Shown here: positions 46,173 to 57,034 of the stretch, piece by piece | How the letters are laid out: each line of letters starts with the position of its first letter | Position numbering within the stretch: position 1 is the first letter of the stretch | Origin: Legionella bozemanae | GTDB lineage: Bacteria; Pseudomonadota; Gammaproteobacteria; Legionellales; Legionellaceae | Assembly (NCBI RefSeq): GCF_001648595.1 | Contig: NZ_LBAW01000007.1 | Location: 1 to 64,000, forward strand | Length of the DNA: 64,000 bases | Direction of reading: 5' to 3' | Made by a program: the position numbers and the translations under genes | The notes under the pieces: generated by a model | What the model was told of the DNA's origin: nothing | The model's input: only the letters and a program-made list of their open reading frames with translations | Databases searched by the model: none

Positions 46173-46631
46173 TTAGCTTTTGGGAATTAAATATTTTATT
46201 GCAAAATCTTTACCGATACACTCGCCAAGTGCTTTTCCCCACACTCCTGCATTGTCGGTATTAATTTTATCTGGAATATTAGCGTAAAGCTCTTGTTGAC
46301 ATTTACTGACACTATCGGGAATTTTAGATACACATTGGTCATAAGTCATTTTGATGTCATCAAGGCGTTTTTTTAGTTGAGGGTCATTCTCAAATCCCTT
46401 GCAAATGAGATCAGGTAATAATGGCGTAACTGATTTTAGCCAGCTGTCTTTTGATATATCAACTGCGTTATTAGACGAGGAGCCGGTAGAACTACTAGTA
46501 CCAGTAGTAGTACTACCAGTGCTAGTAGAACTGCTGGTAGATCCGCCAGCCTTATCTTCAGCACTTGTAGTGAAAGAAATCAATGTACATCCCAAAAAAA
46601 TGGAAGAAGCTACAAGCAAATGTTTAGTCAT
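46173..46631 (-). CDS. Small exported protein with Ser/Thr/Gly linker
   Basis: 152 residues. The signal peptide (MTKHLLVASSIFLGCTLISFTTSA) is followed by a low-complexity Ser/Thr/Gly stretch of about 30 residues (GGSTSSSTSTGSTTTGTSSS) and a C-terminal domain of about 85 residues with four cysteines (LICKGF, YDQCVSK, SKCQQEL, GECIGKD) that could form two disulfides. Not recognised. The cysteine near the signal-peptide end (FLGC) is followed by TLISF, so a lipoprotein is less likely. AAGG lies upstream of the chosen ATG. Confidence 0.7.
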   Translation of the reverse strand: MTKHLLVASSIFLGCTLISFTTSAEDKAGGSTSSSTSTGSTTTGTSSSTGSSSNNAVDISKDSWLKSVTPLLPDLICKGFENDPQLKKRLDDIKMTYDQCVSKIPDSVSKCQQELYANIPDKINTDNAGVWGKALGECIGKDFAIKYLIPKS

Positions 46632-46762
46632 GATGAAGTACCTTATTAACATCCTTTCATTAATAGTAGGACAAATATTCTTTGTTTGCGTAAAAATAAT
46701 TTATTTTGGTTAAAAATTAAACTAAAATATAGGAGACGATGGATAAATAATTAGGAATTATT

Positions 46763-47230
46763 ATGGAAAAACAAAGTTCTATTTTATCATTGGTATATTT
46801 TTTATTCATTCTTTTCTTCTGTTTCCTTTTTTCTTCTCCAGCTTTAGCAAACACTTTTGTTTTCAATCCCAATACGCTTACATGGAAGGCTATTGATTCA
46901 AATGGAAAAGTTGTTCGCACTGGAAAAGGTTCTGGCGGTAAACGATATTGCCCAGATATACATAGAGGATGTAAAACTCCAAGCGGTGTTTTTACGATTT
47001 GGAGTAAGGGAGGACCAGGCTGCAAATCTAGTCGTTATCCAGTAGGTAAGGGCGGTTCACCTATGCCATATTGCATGTTTTTCTCAAAATATTATGCGAT
47101 ACACGGTTCTTATGAAGTGCCAAATTATAATGCAAGCCATGGCTGTATACGAGTTCATCCTGGTGATGCTAAATGGCTAAGCAAAAATTTTATTAGGATA
47201 GGAACGAAGGTTATTGTTAAACCTTATTGA
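46763..47230 (+). CDS. L,D-transpeptidase (YkuD), second paralogue
   Basis: 155 residues with a signal peptide or anchor (YFLFILFFCFLFSSPALA). The domain matches the protein at 26235 along its length: GKGSGGKRYCPDIHRGCKTP, AIHGSYEVPNYNASHGCIRV. The catalytic cysteine lies in SHGCIR. It is predicted to act on peptidoglycan in the periplasm. It is shorter than its paralogue because it lacks the N-terminal lipoprotein spacer. Confidence 0.88.
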   Translation: MEKQSSILSLVYFLFILFFCFLFSSPALANTFVFNPNTLTWKAIDSNGKVVRTGKGSGGKRYCPDIHRGCKTPSGVFTIWSKGGPGCKSSRYPVGKGGSPMPYCMFFSKYYAIHGSYEVPNYNASHGCIRVHPGDAKWLSKNFIRIGTKVIVKPY

Positions 47231-47298
47231 TTTTTGCAAGATGAAATGCAATAAAGCAGAAATTCAGTTTCAGCTTTATTGCACCTAAATGATAATGT

Positions 47299-47697
47299 TT
47301 AGTAATCATCCTCATCATCAATACTGAACGATGAGCCGCATCCGCAAGTGGTTTTTGCATTTGGATTACGAATCACAAATTGTTCGCCTTGTATCCCTTG
47401 GACATAATCAATTTCAGCTTGATGCAAGTATTGATAACTCATTGAATCAATGAGAAGTTTTACTGAAGATATACCATCTGAACATTGCTGAATAACTACG
47501 GTATCATCCTCATTGATTTCTTCATCAAAGCTGAATCCGTACTGAAATCCAGAACAACCTCCACCCGTAATTGAGACTCGTAGATTCAAGTTTGAATTAT
47601 CTTCTTCTTTTATTAGCTCAGCCACCTTGTCTGCTGCATTAACAGTAAAGTGGATGTCGCTCGTACTGGTAGCAGGGGATATATCAATAGCAGCCAT
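47299..47697 (-). CDS. erpA: A-type iron-sulfur carrier (ErpA-like)
   Basis: 132 residues. The three cluster cysteines are in [11 protein letters not shown] and the C-terminal TTCGCGSSF. ErpA and IscA pass Fe-S clusters to target enzymes. The extra acidic tail (SIDDEDDY) and 20-residue N-terminal extension are typical of the ErpA branch in this genus, but an IscA-like paralogue cannot be excluded. GGGAG precedes the ATG. Confidence 0.85.
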   Translation of the reverse strand: MAAIDISPATSTSDIHFTVNAADKVAELIKEEDNSNLNLRVSITGGGCSGFQYGFSFDEEINEDDTVVIQQCSDGISSVKLLIDSMSYQYLHQAEIDYVQGIQGEQFVIRNPNAKTTCGCGSSFSIDDEDDY

Positions 47698-47733
47698 CTT
47701 TAACTCCCGTTTTATAATACAAGTATAATGTAT

Positions 47734-48819
47734 TTATCTAATAATTTGTTCAATTGTTGCCCCACCTAGACATTGGTTTTTATCATAAAAAACTACATAT
47801 TGTCCTGGAGTAACCGCTCTTTGCGGATTTGAAAACATTACATAATGCTGATGTTCATTCTGAGGAGATATGATACAGCCTTGTTCTGCTTGCCTGTATC
47901 TTGTTTTAGCATAGCAGGTAAGCGGTAAATTATCCTTGCAATCAGCTAGCCAATGGATTGGACCGCAAATCAGACCTTGTGCATAGAGCATTGGATGTTG
48001 GCTACCTTGGGCCACATATAAAGTATTGGTAGCAACTTCTTTATCAACTACATACCACGGATCATAGGTTGAATTTTGTAAACCTCCGATACCTAATCCT
48101 TGTCTTTGGCCCAAAGTGTAAAACATTAATCCATCATGTTTGCCCAGAACTTTGCCATCGGTGCTTTTTATCTCACCTGGCCGTGCCAAGATGAATTCTT
48201 GTAAAAAAGATTTAAAACGCTTTTCACCAATAAAACAAATACCTGTCGAATCTTTTTTAGCTTGTGTCACCAGGCCAAGTTTTCTAGCAAACTCTCTAAT
48301 TTCAGGTTTTGTATAATCACCAACTGGAAACAGGGTTTTTGCCAAAGCCTTAGGATCTACTGCATGAAGAAAATAGGTTTGATCTTTATCACGATCTTTT
48401 GCTTTATATAAAAGTCCAACATCTCCCTCTGTTTTATTTTTAGCGTAATGTCCTGTCGCAATATAGTCAGCGCCAAGGTTCAATGCATGATTTAAAAAAG
48501 CATTAAATTTGATTTCCTTATTGCACAATACATCAGGATTCGGAGTTCTTCCTTTTTCATATTCACTTAAAAAATGGGTGAACACTTTTTGCCAGTACTC
48601 TTCAGAAAAATTAACCGCATGGAGAGGAATATGTAATTGATTACATACAGCTTGAGCATCAGCAAGATCTTGGGTTGCAGGGCAAAAACCATCCTTATCA
48701 TCCTGTTCCCAGTTTTTCATAAACAGGCCTTCTACTTGGTAGCCTGCTTCTTGTAACAACCATGCTGCAACTGAGGAATCAACACCACCAGACATTCCAA
48801 CAATAACTTTAGCTTTCAT
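47734..48819 (-). CDS. mnmA: tRNA-specific 2-thiouridylase MnmA
   Basis: 361 residues. The P-loop [18 protein letters not shown] activates the uridine. Catalytic cysteines are in [12 protein letters not shown] and STGICFIGE. It adds sulfur at U34 of tRNAs for Lys, Glu and Gln. The erpA gene lies 36 bases downstream in the same direction, so the sulfur and Fe-S functions sit together. Confidence 0.96.
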   Translation of the reverse strand: MKAKVIVGMSGGVDSSVAAWLLQEAGYQVEGLFMKNWEQDDKDGFCPATQDLADAQAVCNQLHIPLHAVNFSEEYWQKVFTHFLSEYEKGRTPNPDVLCNKEIKFNAFLNHALNLGADYIATGHYAKNKTEGDVGLLYKAKDRDKDQTYFLHAVDPKALAKTLFPVGDYTKPEIREFARKLGLVTQAKKDSTGICFIGEKRFKSFLQEFILARPGEIKSTDGKVLGKHDGLMFYTLGQRQGLGIGGLQNSTYDPWYVVDKEVATNTLYVAQGSQHPMLYAQGLICGPIHWLADCKDNLPLTCYAKTRYRQAEQGCIISPQNEHQHYVMFSNPQRAVTPGQYVVFYDKNQCLGGATIEQIIR

Positions 48820-48913
48820 AAAATTGAGATACCGCTTAATATTCTATGTTATCAGAAACTGTAGCTTTAAGATGTGTAAAATGTATCATCCAAAGCTGTT
48901 GCTCTATCAATAG

Positions 48914-48988
48914 AGCCTGTTTACAATTCTACTCTCTGGCTAAAATGCTGCAGCATTTTGACTCAAGATAGCGAATTGTAAACAGGCT
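48914..48988. repeat. Inverted repeat of the CTGTTTACA family
   Basis: 16-base arms AGCCTGTTTACAATTC (48914-48929) and GAATTGTAAACAGGCT (48973-48988) are exact complements, with an inner palindrome AAAATGCTGCAGCATTTT (48942-48959). A related element is at 58394-58525. It lies between the divergent mnmA and yceD genes. Confidence 0.8.
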
Positions 48989-49031
48989 TTAACACTTATT
49001 AAAAAATATAACTCTTTAGGATACGACAATA

Positions 49032-49451
49032 ATGCTCCACTTACAAGAAATGGTTAAACAAGGGCAACAAACTAAGACCGTAACACTCAGTGAGCGTTTA
49101 CCCAATTTTATTACCTCAACCTGTCAGCTGGATATTACGTATCATGTTGAAACTAAGGAAGATTTTTATCTAATCCATCTTCATGTTAAGGGCGAGTTGC
49201 CTGTTCAATGCCAGCGTTGTCTGGACGAATTTAAATTTCCATATGATAATATGACTATAGTTGCTGTATGTCGTAATGATGAGAGAGCAGAACAGATATT
49301 GGAGTATTACGAGTGTATTGTTTCTGAAAATTTGCAAGTAAGTTTGGAAGATATGCTAATTGATGAGTTACATCTCTACGCGCCACAATTTCATCCAAAA
49401 ATAAATGATTGCAGCAGTGAAATAAATCAAATTTTAATGGGAAAAAAATGA
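49032..49451 (+). CDS. yceD: YceD/DUF177 protein (23S rRNA accumulation protein)
   Basis: 139 residues. The conserved VQCQRCLDEF motif near residue 60 and the ED-containing C-terminus (LEDMLIDELHLYAPQFHP) identify the family. In E. coli YceD affects 23S rRNA levels, and it precedes rpmF in most bacteria, as here. It opens the fatty acid cluster. Confidence 0.92.
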   Translation: MLHLQEMVKQGQQTKTVTLSERLPNFITSTCQLDITYHVETKEDFYLIHLHVKGELPVQCQRCLDEFKFPYDNMTIVAVCRNDERAEQILEYYECIVSENLQVSLEDMLIDELHLYAPQFHPKINDCSSEINQILMGKK

Positions 49452-49524
49452 ATTTTATTGAAATTTTATCTAATTAACACTAATATTCCCGCTTTATGAA
49501 TGCAATTTGTTTAGGAGTAATACA

Positions 49525-49722
49525 ATGGCCGTACAACAAAATAAAAAATCACGCTCACGTCGTGACATGCGTCGTTCGCATGATGCTTTGACCAAACCCA
49601 CACTATCCGTTGATTCAACTACTGGTGAAACACATCGTCGCCATCATATGACAGAAGATGGTTATTATCGTGGCAGAAAAGTGATTGATACTGATAACGT
49701 TTACGAAGACGAAAAAGAGTAA
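49525..49722 (+). CDS. rpmF: Ribosomal protein L32
   Basis: 65 residues. [20 protein letters not shown] is the standard start; the middle [17 protein letters not shown] is typical of the cysteine-free form of L32, so zinc is not needed. AGGAG lies seven bases before the ATG at 49525. Confidence 0.96.
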   Translation: MAVQQNKKSRSRRDMRRSHDALTKPTLSVDSTTGETHRRHHMTEDGYYRGRKVIDTDNVYEDEKE

Positions 49723-49727
49723 GTTTC

Positions 49728-50756
49728 TTGAAAAATATCACCATTGCAATCGATGCGATGGGTGGGGATCATGGTTTAGGTGTTGTGATTCCTGCCTGTA
49801 TTCGCGCGGCAAAAGATAATCCTGATTTGAAGCTCATTCTTGTTGGAGTTCACGACAAGATTCATGCATTTTTAAAAAAGCAGGGGATGGCTTCTTCAAA
49901 TCAATTTTCCATAGTACATGCTTCTGAAGTGGTGACTATGGATGAGTTGCCTTCACATGCCTTGCGAAATAAAAAAGATTCGTCCATGCGTGTCGCCATC
50001 AATTTGGTGAAAGAGGGCATGGCACAGGCTTGTGTTAGTGCCGGAAATACCGGTGCACTAATGGCTACAGCACGTTATGTTTTAAAGACTTTACCAGGAA
50101 TCGATAGACCTGCAATTGTTTCTGAACTGCCAACTATGCGTGGTAGAACATGGGTGATTGACTTAGGTGCTAATGTGGATTCTTGTGCGGAGCATTTATT
50201 TCAATTCGCAGTTATGGGATCTGCGCTAGTGCAGGCAGTAGCTAATAAACCCAAACCGAAAATCGCCTTATTGAATATTGGCGTGGAAGAAATGAAGGGA
50301 AATGATCAAGTGAAGCGTACGGCTCATATGCTTGCTGAATGCGATGTTATGAATTATGTAGGTTATGTAGAGGGTGATCATTTTTATACCGGAGAGGTAG
50401 ACTTAGTTGTCTGTGACGGTTTTGTGGGGAATGTTGCCTTAAAAGCGAGCGAGGGCCTTGCAAAGTTTTTTGTAAGTTTACTCATGGAGTCATTTAATAG
50501 GAATTGGTATACCAAACTTTCTGCTTTAATTGCTCGTCCTGCATTAAAGCATCTTAAGAAACGTTTCGATCCCTCTCGTTATAATGGTGCAAGTATGCTC
50601 GGTTTGAATGGCATAGTGGTAAAAAGCCATGGTGGTGCTAATGAACTTGGGTTTCAACATGCTATTGAACAAGCAGTTCTTGAAGTTAAAAATAATGTAG
50701 TTGATTTAGTGCGGGTTCAAATAAATGATTTTATAAATCAGGGATTGCTGTTATGA
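49728..50756 (+). CDS. plsX: Phosphate acyltransferase PlsX
   Basis: 342 residues starting at a TTG (49728) that gives [16 protein letters not shown], the family N-terminus. Later ones: [22 protein letters not shown] and [17 protein letters not shown]. It makes acyl-phosphate from acyl-ACP for phospholipid synthesis. It is five bases after rpmF and overlaps fabH by four bases. Confidence 0.95.
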   Translation: MKNITIAIDAMGGDHGLGVVIPACIRAAKDNPDLKLILVGVHDKIHAFLKKQGMASSNQFSIVHASEVVTMDELPSHALRNKKDSSMRVAINLVKEGMAQACVSAGNTGALMATARYVLKTLPGIDRPAIVSELPTMRGRTWVIDLGANVDSCAEHLFQFAVMGSALVQAVANKPKPKIALLNIGVEEMKGNDQVKRTAHMLAECDVMNYVGYVEGDHFYTGEVDLVVCDGFVGNVALKASEGLAKFFVSLLMESFNRNWYTKLSALIARPALKHLKKRFDPSRYNGASMLGLNGIVVKSHGGANELGFQHAIEQAVLEVKNNVVDLVRVQINDFINQGLLL

Positions 50757-51706
50757 AAAATGCTGTAATACGTGGGACTGGAAGTTATATTCCTGAAAAA
50801 CAACTTACCAATCTTGAGCTGGAGTCAATGCTGGATACCAGCGATGAGTGGATTGTTACTCGAACTGGCATTAGTAGTCGTAGCATTGCACAACCTTATG
50901 AAACTACCTCGTATATGGCATCCAAAGCTGCTGAACAAGCATTAAGCGCTTCAGGTTTGGACGCTGATGAAATTGATTTGATATTAGTTGCTACGTGTAC
51001 TCCAGATCATTTTTTTCCTGGAGTAGCTTGCTATGTTCAGCATGCTTTAAAAATTAAGCGACCTATACCTGCTTTTGATGTTGGTGCTGCATGCAGTGGC
51101 TTTGTTTATGTAATGGATATTGCAAAACAGTATATTTCTGCTGGCGCTGCAAAAAATATTCTGGTTATTGGTAGTGAGAGCATGTCCAGGGCTGTGGATT
51201 GGACTGATCGTTCAACCTGTGTTTTATTTGGTGATGGTGCCGGGGCAGTAGTTCTAAGTGCCAGTGACAGACAAGGTCTTATGGGGAGTGTGCTGCATGC
51301 TTCTTATGATGCTGAAAAATTATTAAATCTTAGTAATGCAACATTTGATAATCAACGTGCTACGATTAGTATGCGTGGTAATGAGGTTTTTAAAATTGCT
51401 GTCAAAATTATGGGTGATGTCGTAGATGAAGTTTTAGAAGTGAGTCATTTGAAAAAATCTGATATTCAATGGTTAATCCCTCATCAGGCAAATATGCGTA
51501 TCATTCAAGCCATTGCTAAAAAACTTGACCTTCCTATGTCACAAGTTATCGTTACTATTGGTAGCCAAGGTAATACTTCGGCTGCATCTATTCCTTTGGC
51601 TCTAGACCATTCTATTCGAACCAATCAGATTAAGAGAGATGAACTGTTATTGATTGAGTCCTTTGGTGGTGGAATGACTTGGGGAGCTATGGTAATTCGT
51701 TATTAA
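50753..51706 (+). CDS. fabH: 3-oxoacyl-ACP synthase III
   Basis: 317 residues. Catalytic Cys in [18 protein letters not shown], His in [12 protein letters not shown] and Asn in [12 protein letters not shown]. It condenses acetyl-CoA with malonyl-ACP and starts fatty acid chains. The ATGA overlap with plsX shows coupling. Confidence 0.97.
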   Translation: MKNAVIRGTGSYIPEKQLTNLELESMLDTSDEWIVTRTGISSRSIAQPYETTSYMASKAAEQALSASGLDADEIDLILVATCTPDHFFPGVACYVQHALKIKRPIPAFDVGAACSGFVYVMDIAKQYISAGAAKNILVIGSESMSRAVDWTDRSTCVLFGDGAGAVVLSASDRQGLMGSVLHASYDAEKLLNLSNATFDNQRATISMRGNEVFKIAVKIMGDVVDEVLEVSHLKKSDIQWLIPHQANMRIIQAIAKKLDLPMSQVIVTIGSQGNTSAASIPLALDHSIRTNQIKRDELLLIESFGGGMTWGAMVIRY

Positions 51707-51761
51707 TAATTTATTTGAGTTAACTATTGAATTAAATTTTTAGTTCGGAGCTATTTTTGAT

Positions 51762-52700
51762 ATGGTAAAAACAGCATTTGTATTTCCCGGGCAAGGTTCA
51801 CAATCAATAGGAATGTTGGCTGATTTTGAGTTGCAGTATCCTATTGTTGTAAAGACTTTTGCAGAAGCATCAGAAGCAGTAGGTTATGATCTATGGAAAC
51901 TAGTGCAACATGGTCCTGAAGAAAAGCTAAATCAGACAGAGCATACTCAAGTCGTAATGCTTACTGCTGATGTGGCTGTATATCGAGTATTGATGCAGCA
52001 TAATGTTGCCCAGCCAATAATTATGGCTGGCCATAGTTTAGGTGAATATGCCGCATTGGTTTGTGCTGATGCATTATCATTATTTGATGCTGCATGTTTG
52101 GTAGCCCGTAGAGGACAAGTAATGCAAAACGCAGTGCCTTTGGGCTTAGGTGCTATGGCTGCAATTGTTGGTTTAACGGATGAGCAAGTAAAAACCTTAT
52201 GTGATCAAGCCAGCCAAGCAAATGAAGTGGTGACTCCTGCAAACTATAATGCAATCGGACAGGTAGTTGTTGCAGGTCATACTCCAGCAGTTACACGAAT
52301 GTTAGGATTAGCTGAGGAAGCTGGGGCACGTCTAGCTAAAGTGATTCCAGTCAGTGTTCCATGCCATTGCCCTTTATTGTTTGATGCTGCAGCATCCTTT
52401 GCTGAATACCTGGCTAAAATTGAATTCAAAAAGCCCAAAAGTGATGTGGTGAGTAATGTTGATTTAAGTATTTATCATTCAGGGCAACATATACGTGAAA
52501 AGTTAAAGGAGCAGTTATATAGCCCAGTTCGTTGGGTTGAAACAATTCAACTTTTTAAAAATAATGGTATAGAGCTAATTCTTGAATGTGGCCCAGGGAA
52601 AGTACTTGGTGGGTTAGTTAAAAGAATAGATAGAAGCTTAAATACTATTAGTGTTTACGATACTATTAGCCTGGATCAGGTGGAAGAGCAATTTGCATAG
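51762..52700 (+). CDS. fabD: Malonyl-CoA:ACP transacylase
   Basis: 312 residues. FVFPGQGSQSIGML opens the protein; the active serine is in MAGHSLGEYAALV and the His in VPVSVPCHCPLLF-like VIPVSVPCHCPLL. It charges ACP with malonate for FabH and FabF. Confidence 0.97.
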   Translation: MVKTAFVFPGQGSQSIGMLADFELQYPIVVKTFAEASEAVGYDLWKLVQHGPEEKLNQTEHTQVVMLTADVAVYRVLMQHNVAQPIIMAGHSLGEYAALVCADALSLFDAACLVARRGQVMQNAVPLGLGAMAAIVGLTDEQVKTLCDQASQANEVVTPANYNAIGQVVVAGHTPAVTRMLGLAEEAGARLAKVIPVSVPCHCPLLFDAAASFAEYLAKIEFKKPKSDVVSNVDLSIYHSGQHIREKLKEQLYSPVRWVETIQLFKNNGIELILECGPGKVLGGLVKRIDRSLNTISVYDTISLDQVEEQFA

Positions 52701-52840
52701 TCTAGAAGTATAGAAGTGGCCCCAGATTGTATGCTGAGATGTAGCGTGAGCTATGGCCTAACTTGTGTTAGCGTAGAACCTGAAATTGTTTGCCAAATGC
52801 GCAATTTACAAAAATAAACATTTTCTATTGAGGAAAATAA

Positions 52841-53587
52841 ATGATGAGTCTAGAGGGAAAAATTGCCTTAGTCACAGGGGCAAGCCGGGGAATAGGACGG
52901 GCTATAGCTCTTAAATTAGCACAGCAAGGTGCTTTGGTATTTGGTACAGCCACTACAGAACAAGGTGCTCAATCAATTAACGCCTATTTTGAAAAAGAAA
53001 AATTATCAGGTAAAGGGTTGGTTCTTGATGTTACAAACTCAGAGCAAATTGAAAAAGTGATCAGTGAATTGGCTAAAGAGAACCAGACTCCTTCAATATT
53101 AGTGAATAATGCCGGGATAACCTCAGATAATTTACTGCTACGTATGGATGATGAAGAATGGTATAAGGTAATTGAAACGAATTTGAATTCAATATACAAA
53201 ATGTCTAAAATTTGTATAAAGCCCATGTTTCGAGCACGATGGGGACGAATTATTTCTATTGGGTCAGTGGTTGGTTCAAGCGGAAATTCAGGCCAAGTGA
53301 ATTATACTGCAGCAAAAGCCGGCATTGTTGGTTTCAGTAAGTCTTTAGCTCAAGAAGTAGGAAGCAGGGGAATTACTGTTAATGTTGTTGCTCCCGGTTT
53401 TATTGATACAGATATGACAGCAGCTTTACCTGATATGGTAAAGGATGAAATGTTAAAAAGAATTCCTATGCGTAAGCTGGGAGAGCCTGGGGATATAGCT
53501 GAAGCTGTTGCTTTTTTAGCATCAGAAAGTGCCAAATATATCACAGGTGAAACAATTCATGTCAATGGCGGCATGTATATGGACTAA
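52841..53587 (+). CDS. fabG: 3-oxoacyl-ACP reductase
   Basis: 248 residues, an SDR. NADP-binding TGASRGIGRAIALKLA, NNAGITSDNLL, and the catalytic Ser-Tyr-Lys in SIGSVVGSSGNSGQVNYTAA and K of AAKAG. GAGGAAAATAA precedes the first of two ATGs. The 140-bp gap after fabD shows no obvious repeat and may hold an internal promoter. Confidence 0.97.
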   Translation: MMSLEGKIALVTGASRGIGRAIALKLAQQGALVFGTATTEQGAQSINAYFEKEKLSGKGLVLDVTNSEQIEKVISELAKENQTPSILVNNAGITSDNLLLRMDDEEWYKVIETNLNSIYKMSKICIKPMFRARWGRIISIGSVVGSSGNSGQVNYTAAKAGIVGFSKSLAQEVGSRGITVNVVAPGFIDTDMTAALPDMVKDEMLKRIPMRKLGEPGDIAEAVAFLASESAKYITGETIHVNGGMYMD

Positions 53588-53623
53588 ATGCACTTGCGTT
53601 ATCTGTATAAATGAATAAACTAT

Positions 53624-53776
53624 ACCACTTCCATTTAACTTTGGTTGTTTTAGTTTTTTTGAATTGCTTTTAAATTTAAGTGATTAGATTAAAAAATGAC
53701 GCCTGGCTTGTTTGTTAAATTGGTTAAATAAATATGAGGCATGCTTTTCAAGCAATTAAAGTTAAGTGGAAGTAGT
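53624..53776. repeat. 153-bp terminal-inverted-repeat element in the fabG-acpP gap
   Basis: Arms ACCACTTCCATTTAACTTT (53624-53642) and AAAGTTAAGTGGAAGTAGT (53758-53776) match at 17 of 19 positions. A second, inner pair involves GAATTGCTTTT and the AAGCAATT next to the right arm. No open frame. It resembles a MITE or REP-like unit and splits the fabG-acpP intergenic region, leaving 58 bases before acpP. Confidence 0.75.
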
Positions 53777-53834
53777 ATGGTAATTAACCCGAAGTTTTTT
53801 AAATTTCTATCAACCGAAAGAGGAAAATCAAGTT

Positions 53835-54083
53835 ATGAGTACAGTTGAAGAGCGTGTTCGCAAAATTGTTGTTGAACAATTAGGTGTTAAAGAAGAAGAG
53901 TTAAAGAATGATGCATCATTTGTTGATGACTTAGGTGCTGATTCTTTAGACACTGTGGAATTGGTTATGGCTCTTGAAGAAGAATTTGAAACAGAAATTC
54001 CTGATGAAAAAGCTGAAAAAATTACCACAATTCAAGAAGCGATTGATTATATTGAATCTAATTTAAATAAAGAAGAAGCGTAA
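53835..54083 (+). CDS. acpP: Acyl carrier protein
   Basis: 82 residues, acidic. The phosphopantetheine serine is in [20 protein letters not shown]. The C-terminus extends a few residues (NLNKEEA). The scaffold carries the growing fatty acid. AAGAGGAAAATC lies 14 to 20 bases before the ATG. Confidence 0.98.
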   Translation: MSTVEERVRKIVVEQLGVKEEELKNDASFVDDLGADSLDTVELVMALEEEFETEIPDEKAEKITTIQEAIDYIESNLNKEEA

Positions 54084-54158
54084 CAGTTTTCTTTTATCCC
54101 ATCCTCTCCTGTGCTTAGCGTGTGGGAGATGATGGGAGTGTTTTACGAGGAGCTTTCA

Positions 54159-55397
54159 TTGAATAAGCGGCGTATAGTAATTACTGGTATGGGTATGGTT
54201 ACCCCTGTCGGACTTAATGTAGAAGAAACTTGGCAAAATATATTGGCTGGTGTAAGTGGCGTTGTTTTGGCAGATGAGTTTGATGCCAACGAGTACAGCA
54301 CACGAATATGGGCTAAAGTTAAGAATTTTAATATTGAGAACTATGTTCCGCTCAAAGATGCACGTAAAATGGATGTATTTACCCAATACGGTATTGCTGC
54401 AGCTGATGAAGCAATGCTTGATTCGGGTTTGAAGATTGATGCAAATTTATCAAATCGTATTGGTGTAGCTGTAGGTGCAGGTATTGGTGGCATCCAGACA
54501 ATTACCAATAATCAGGATAAACTGATGGCAGGTGGTCCTCGCAAGGTTTCTCCATTTTTTATTCCAGCGGGTATTATCAATATGGTTGCTGGACAGATTT
54601 CAATTAGACATCAGCTTAAAGGTCCCAATATTGCAGTTGTTACTGCATGCACTACAGGAACACACAATATTGGTCTTGCTGGACGAATGATTGCTTACGG
54701 CGATGCTGATGTCATGGTATGTGGTGGGGCCGAAATGACCTTAACACCGCTATGTTTGGCAGGATTTTCTGCTGTACGTTCCTTATCTAAGCGTAATGAT
54801 GATCCTGCAAAGGCATCAAGACCTTTTGATAAGGATAGAGATGGTTTTGTTATGGGCGAGGGTGCTGGTGTTCTTGTATTAGAAGAATATGAGCATGCTA
54901 AAGCTCGTGGTGCAAAAATTTATGCAGAGCTTGTAGGATTCGGTATGTCTGGTGATGCTTTTCATATCACTGCCCCAGATGATGACGCTGATGGTGCTGC
55001 TCGTGCAATGGAAGCAGCCATACATGATGCAGGCATTGATCCCGAACAGATTGATTATATTAATGCGCATGGTACATCTACTTATCTTAATGATTTGAAT
55101 GAAACAAAAGCGATTAAACGTGTATTTAAGCAACACGCTTATGATTTGGCTGTGAGCTCTACAAAATCAATGACTGGTCACTTATTAGGTGCCGCCGGTG
55201 CTGTAGAAGCAATATTTAGTATTTTAGCGATCAGAGATCAAATTGCCCCGCCAACTATTAATTTGGATAATCCAGATGAAGGATGTGATTTGAACTATGT
55301 ACCCTATACACCTCAAAAAAGAGCTATTAATTATGTTCTGAGTAACTCATTGGGTTTTGGTGGAACAAATGGTAGCTTATTATTTAAGCGTGTATAA
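54159..55397 (+). CDS. fabF: 3-oxoacyl-ACP synthase II
   Basis: 412 residues from a TTG at 54159 with GAGGAG six bases upstream, giving [18 protein letters not shown], the normal start. An ATG 48 bases earlier would add an unrelated extension. Catalytic Cys in [13 protein letters not shown], His in [11 protein letters not shown] and in [16 protein letters not shown]. It elongates acyl-ACP and helps adjust membrane fluidity. It is 75 bases after acpP. Confidence 0.95.
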   Translation: MNKRRIVITGMGMVTPVGLNVEETWQNILAGVSGVVLADEFDANEYSTRIWAKVKNFNIENYVPLKDARKMDVFTQYGIAAADEAMLDSGLKIDANLSNRIGVAVGAGIGGIQTITNNQDKLMAGGPRKVSPFFIPAGIINMVAGQISIRHQLKGPNIAVVTACTTGTHNIGLAGRMIAYGDADVMVCGGAEMTLTPLCLAGFSAVRSLSKRNDDPAKASRPFDKDRDGFVMGEGAGVLVLEEYEHAKARGAKIYAELVGFGMSGDAFHITAPDDDADGAARAMEAAIHDAGIDPEQIDYINAHGTSTYLNDLNETKAIKRVFKQHAYDLAVSSTKSMTGHLLGAAGAVEAIFSILAIRDQIAPPTINLDNPDEGCDLNYVPYTPQKRAINYVLSNSLGFGGTNGSLLFKRV

Positions 55398-56396
55398 ATG
55401 ACGTTTCCAAGACATAAAAAACTGGTGTTTTTTGTAATAATGCTGTTTTTTATGTCTTTTCTGTTTTTCTCTTTGCTTGCCTATATTCAAATCACTAGAC
55501 CTATTGTTCCCAAACAAGGTTCTCCTGTTATTATCACCGTTGACCGAGCTGCTTCGGCATCACAATTTGTAAAAAATTTAAAAGAGAAAAATCTAATACA
55601 CTCAAGTTCAATGCTTTTAATGATGATTCGTTATTCAGGTTTGTCTTCTCAACTTAAAGCAGGTGTATACCAAATAAACCCTGGTGAAACGCCAATGCAC
55701 TTGGTGCATCGAGTTGTAGCAGGAGATGTTATAACGCAAAATTTTACGATAATTGCAGGGACTACTCAGCAGAAAATTTCTCAAGATTTGATGAAAGCAG
55801 CATATTTAAGTTATCGTTCGGAGGATTGGAGCTCAATTAAGGGCGAACATCCCAATGCTGAAGGATTATTACTTGCTGATACCTATCAATATTCCGGTGG
55901 AAGTAGTGCTAAAAGTTTGTTGGAGCATGCTCATCGTAATTTAATTAATTATTTAAATATGAGTTGGGCTAACAGGGAACCTAACTTGCCTTATAAAAGC
56001 CCATATGAATTGCTTACAGCAGCCTCAATAATTGAAAAAGAAACAGCTATTCCACAAGAGCGAAAATTGATTTCAGGTGTAATGGTTAACCGCTTAAATA
56101 AAAAAATGCCTTTACAAATGGATCCTACGGTCATTTATGGATTAGGTACCGCATATACTGGAAAACTATCTCACAATGATTTGCTCATCGATTCGCCCTA
56201 CAACTCATACCATAATCGCGGGTTACCGCCAACGCCGATTGCAATGGTAGGTAAGGAAGCTTTGGATGCAGCAGCTCACCCTCAATTATCCAATTATTTA
56301 TATTTTGTTGCCAAAGGAGATGGAACACATCAGTTTTCAGAAACTTATGAACAACAAAAGCAAGCAATTAATCAATACAAACGCAAGGATTTTTAA
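55398..56396 (+). CDS. mltG: Endolytic murein transglycosylase MltG
   Basis: 332 residues starting on the base after the fabF stop. A membrane anchor ([22 protein letters not shown]), a LysM-like middle domain and the YceG catalytic part: [20 protein letters not shown] with the catalytic Glu, and [10 protein letters not shown] then [18 protein letters not shown]. It cuts nascent glycan strands. Confidence 0.96.
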   Translation: MTFPRHKKLVFFVIMLFFMSFLFFSLLAYIQITRPIVPKQGSPVIITVDRAASASQFVKNLKEKNLIHSSSMLLMMIRYSGLSSQLKAGVYQINPGETPMHLVHRVVAGDVITQNFTIIAGTTQQKISQDLMKAAYLSYRSEDWSSIKGEHPNAEGLLLADTYQYSGGSSAKSLLEHAHRNLINYLNMSWANREPNLPYKSPYELLTAASIIEKETAIPQERKLISGVMVNRLNKKMPLQMDPTVIYGLGTAYTGKLSHNDLLIDSPYNSYHNRGLPPTPIAMVGKEALDAAAHPQLSNYLYFVAKGDGTHQFSETYEQQKQAINQYKRKDF

Positions 56397-57034
56397 TGCC
56401 ATCATTAAGCGGGAAATTAATTGTTATTGAAGGATTGGAGGGAGCAGGGAAGTCTACTGCAATAAATACTATTACAGAGCTGCTAACAGAAAAACACATT
56501 AAAACTCTAACTACTCGAGAGCCTGGTGGCACCGCAATAGGTGAGGTTTTGCGTGCTTTAATCAAAAATCCGAATTATCGTGATATTTTGGATGATCGCA
56601 GTGAATTATTATTACTTTATACAGCACGTATTCAGCTTTTTGAGGAAATTATTAAGCCTGCATTGCTTCAAGGAGTTTGGGTCATTGCGGATCGATTCGA
56701 GCTCTCAACTATGGCCTATCAAGGTGGTGGACGTGGCTTAGACCAAGCGATAATTAATCAGTTATCTTCTTTTGCACTGCAGGGATTTAAACCGGATTTG
56801 ATTATCTATTTGGATATTAGTCCCGAGGAAGGAATGAAGCGAGTCAAATCAAGAGGAGAGGTTGATAGGATTGAGCAACAATCCGTCGATTTTTTTCATC
56901 GTGTCCATGAAAGCTATATTCGTCATATTGAAATGAGCACTAATGCAATAACAATTGATGCGAGTCAGCCGCTACCTGTAGTGCAAGAGGCGATTCGAAA
57001 GGCAATGAATGAATTTATCGAGAGTCAGAGATGA
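56396..57034 (+). CDS. tmk: Thymidylate kinase
   Basis: 212 residues. P-loop [17 protein letters not shown], the DR-containing [20 protein letters not shown] and the lid [17 protein letters not shown]. It phosphorylates dTMP. The start overlaps the mltG stop by one base (TAATG). Confidence 0.96.
   Translation: MPSLSGKLIVIEGLEGAGKSTAINTITELLTEKHIKTLTTREPGGTAIGEVLRALIKNPNYRDILDDRSELLLLYTARIQLFEEIIKPALLQGVWVIADRFELSTMAYQGGGRGLDQAIINQLSSFALQGFKPDLIIYLDISPEEGMKRVKSRGEVDRIEQQSVDFFHRVHESYIRHIEMSTNAITIDASQPLPVVQEAIRKAMNEFIESQR

Noticed and set aside
54111..54158. Upstream ATG codons for fabF
   Set aside because: They give an N-terminal extension not seen in FabF; the TTG at 54159 has a GAGGAG site and gives the standard start.
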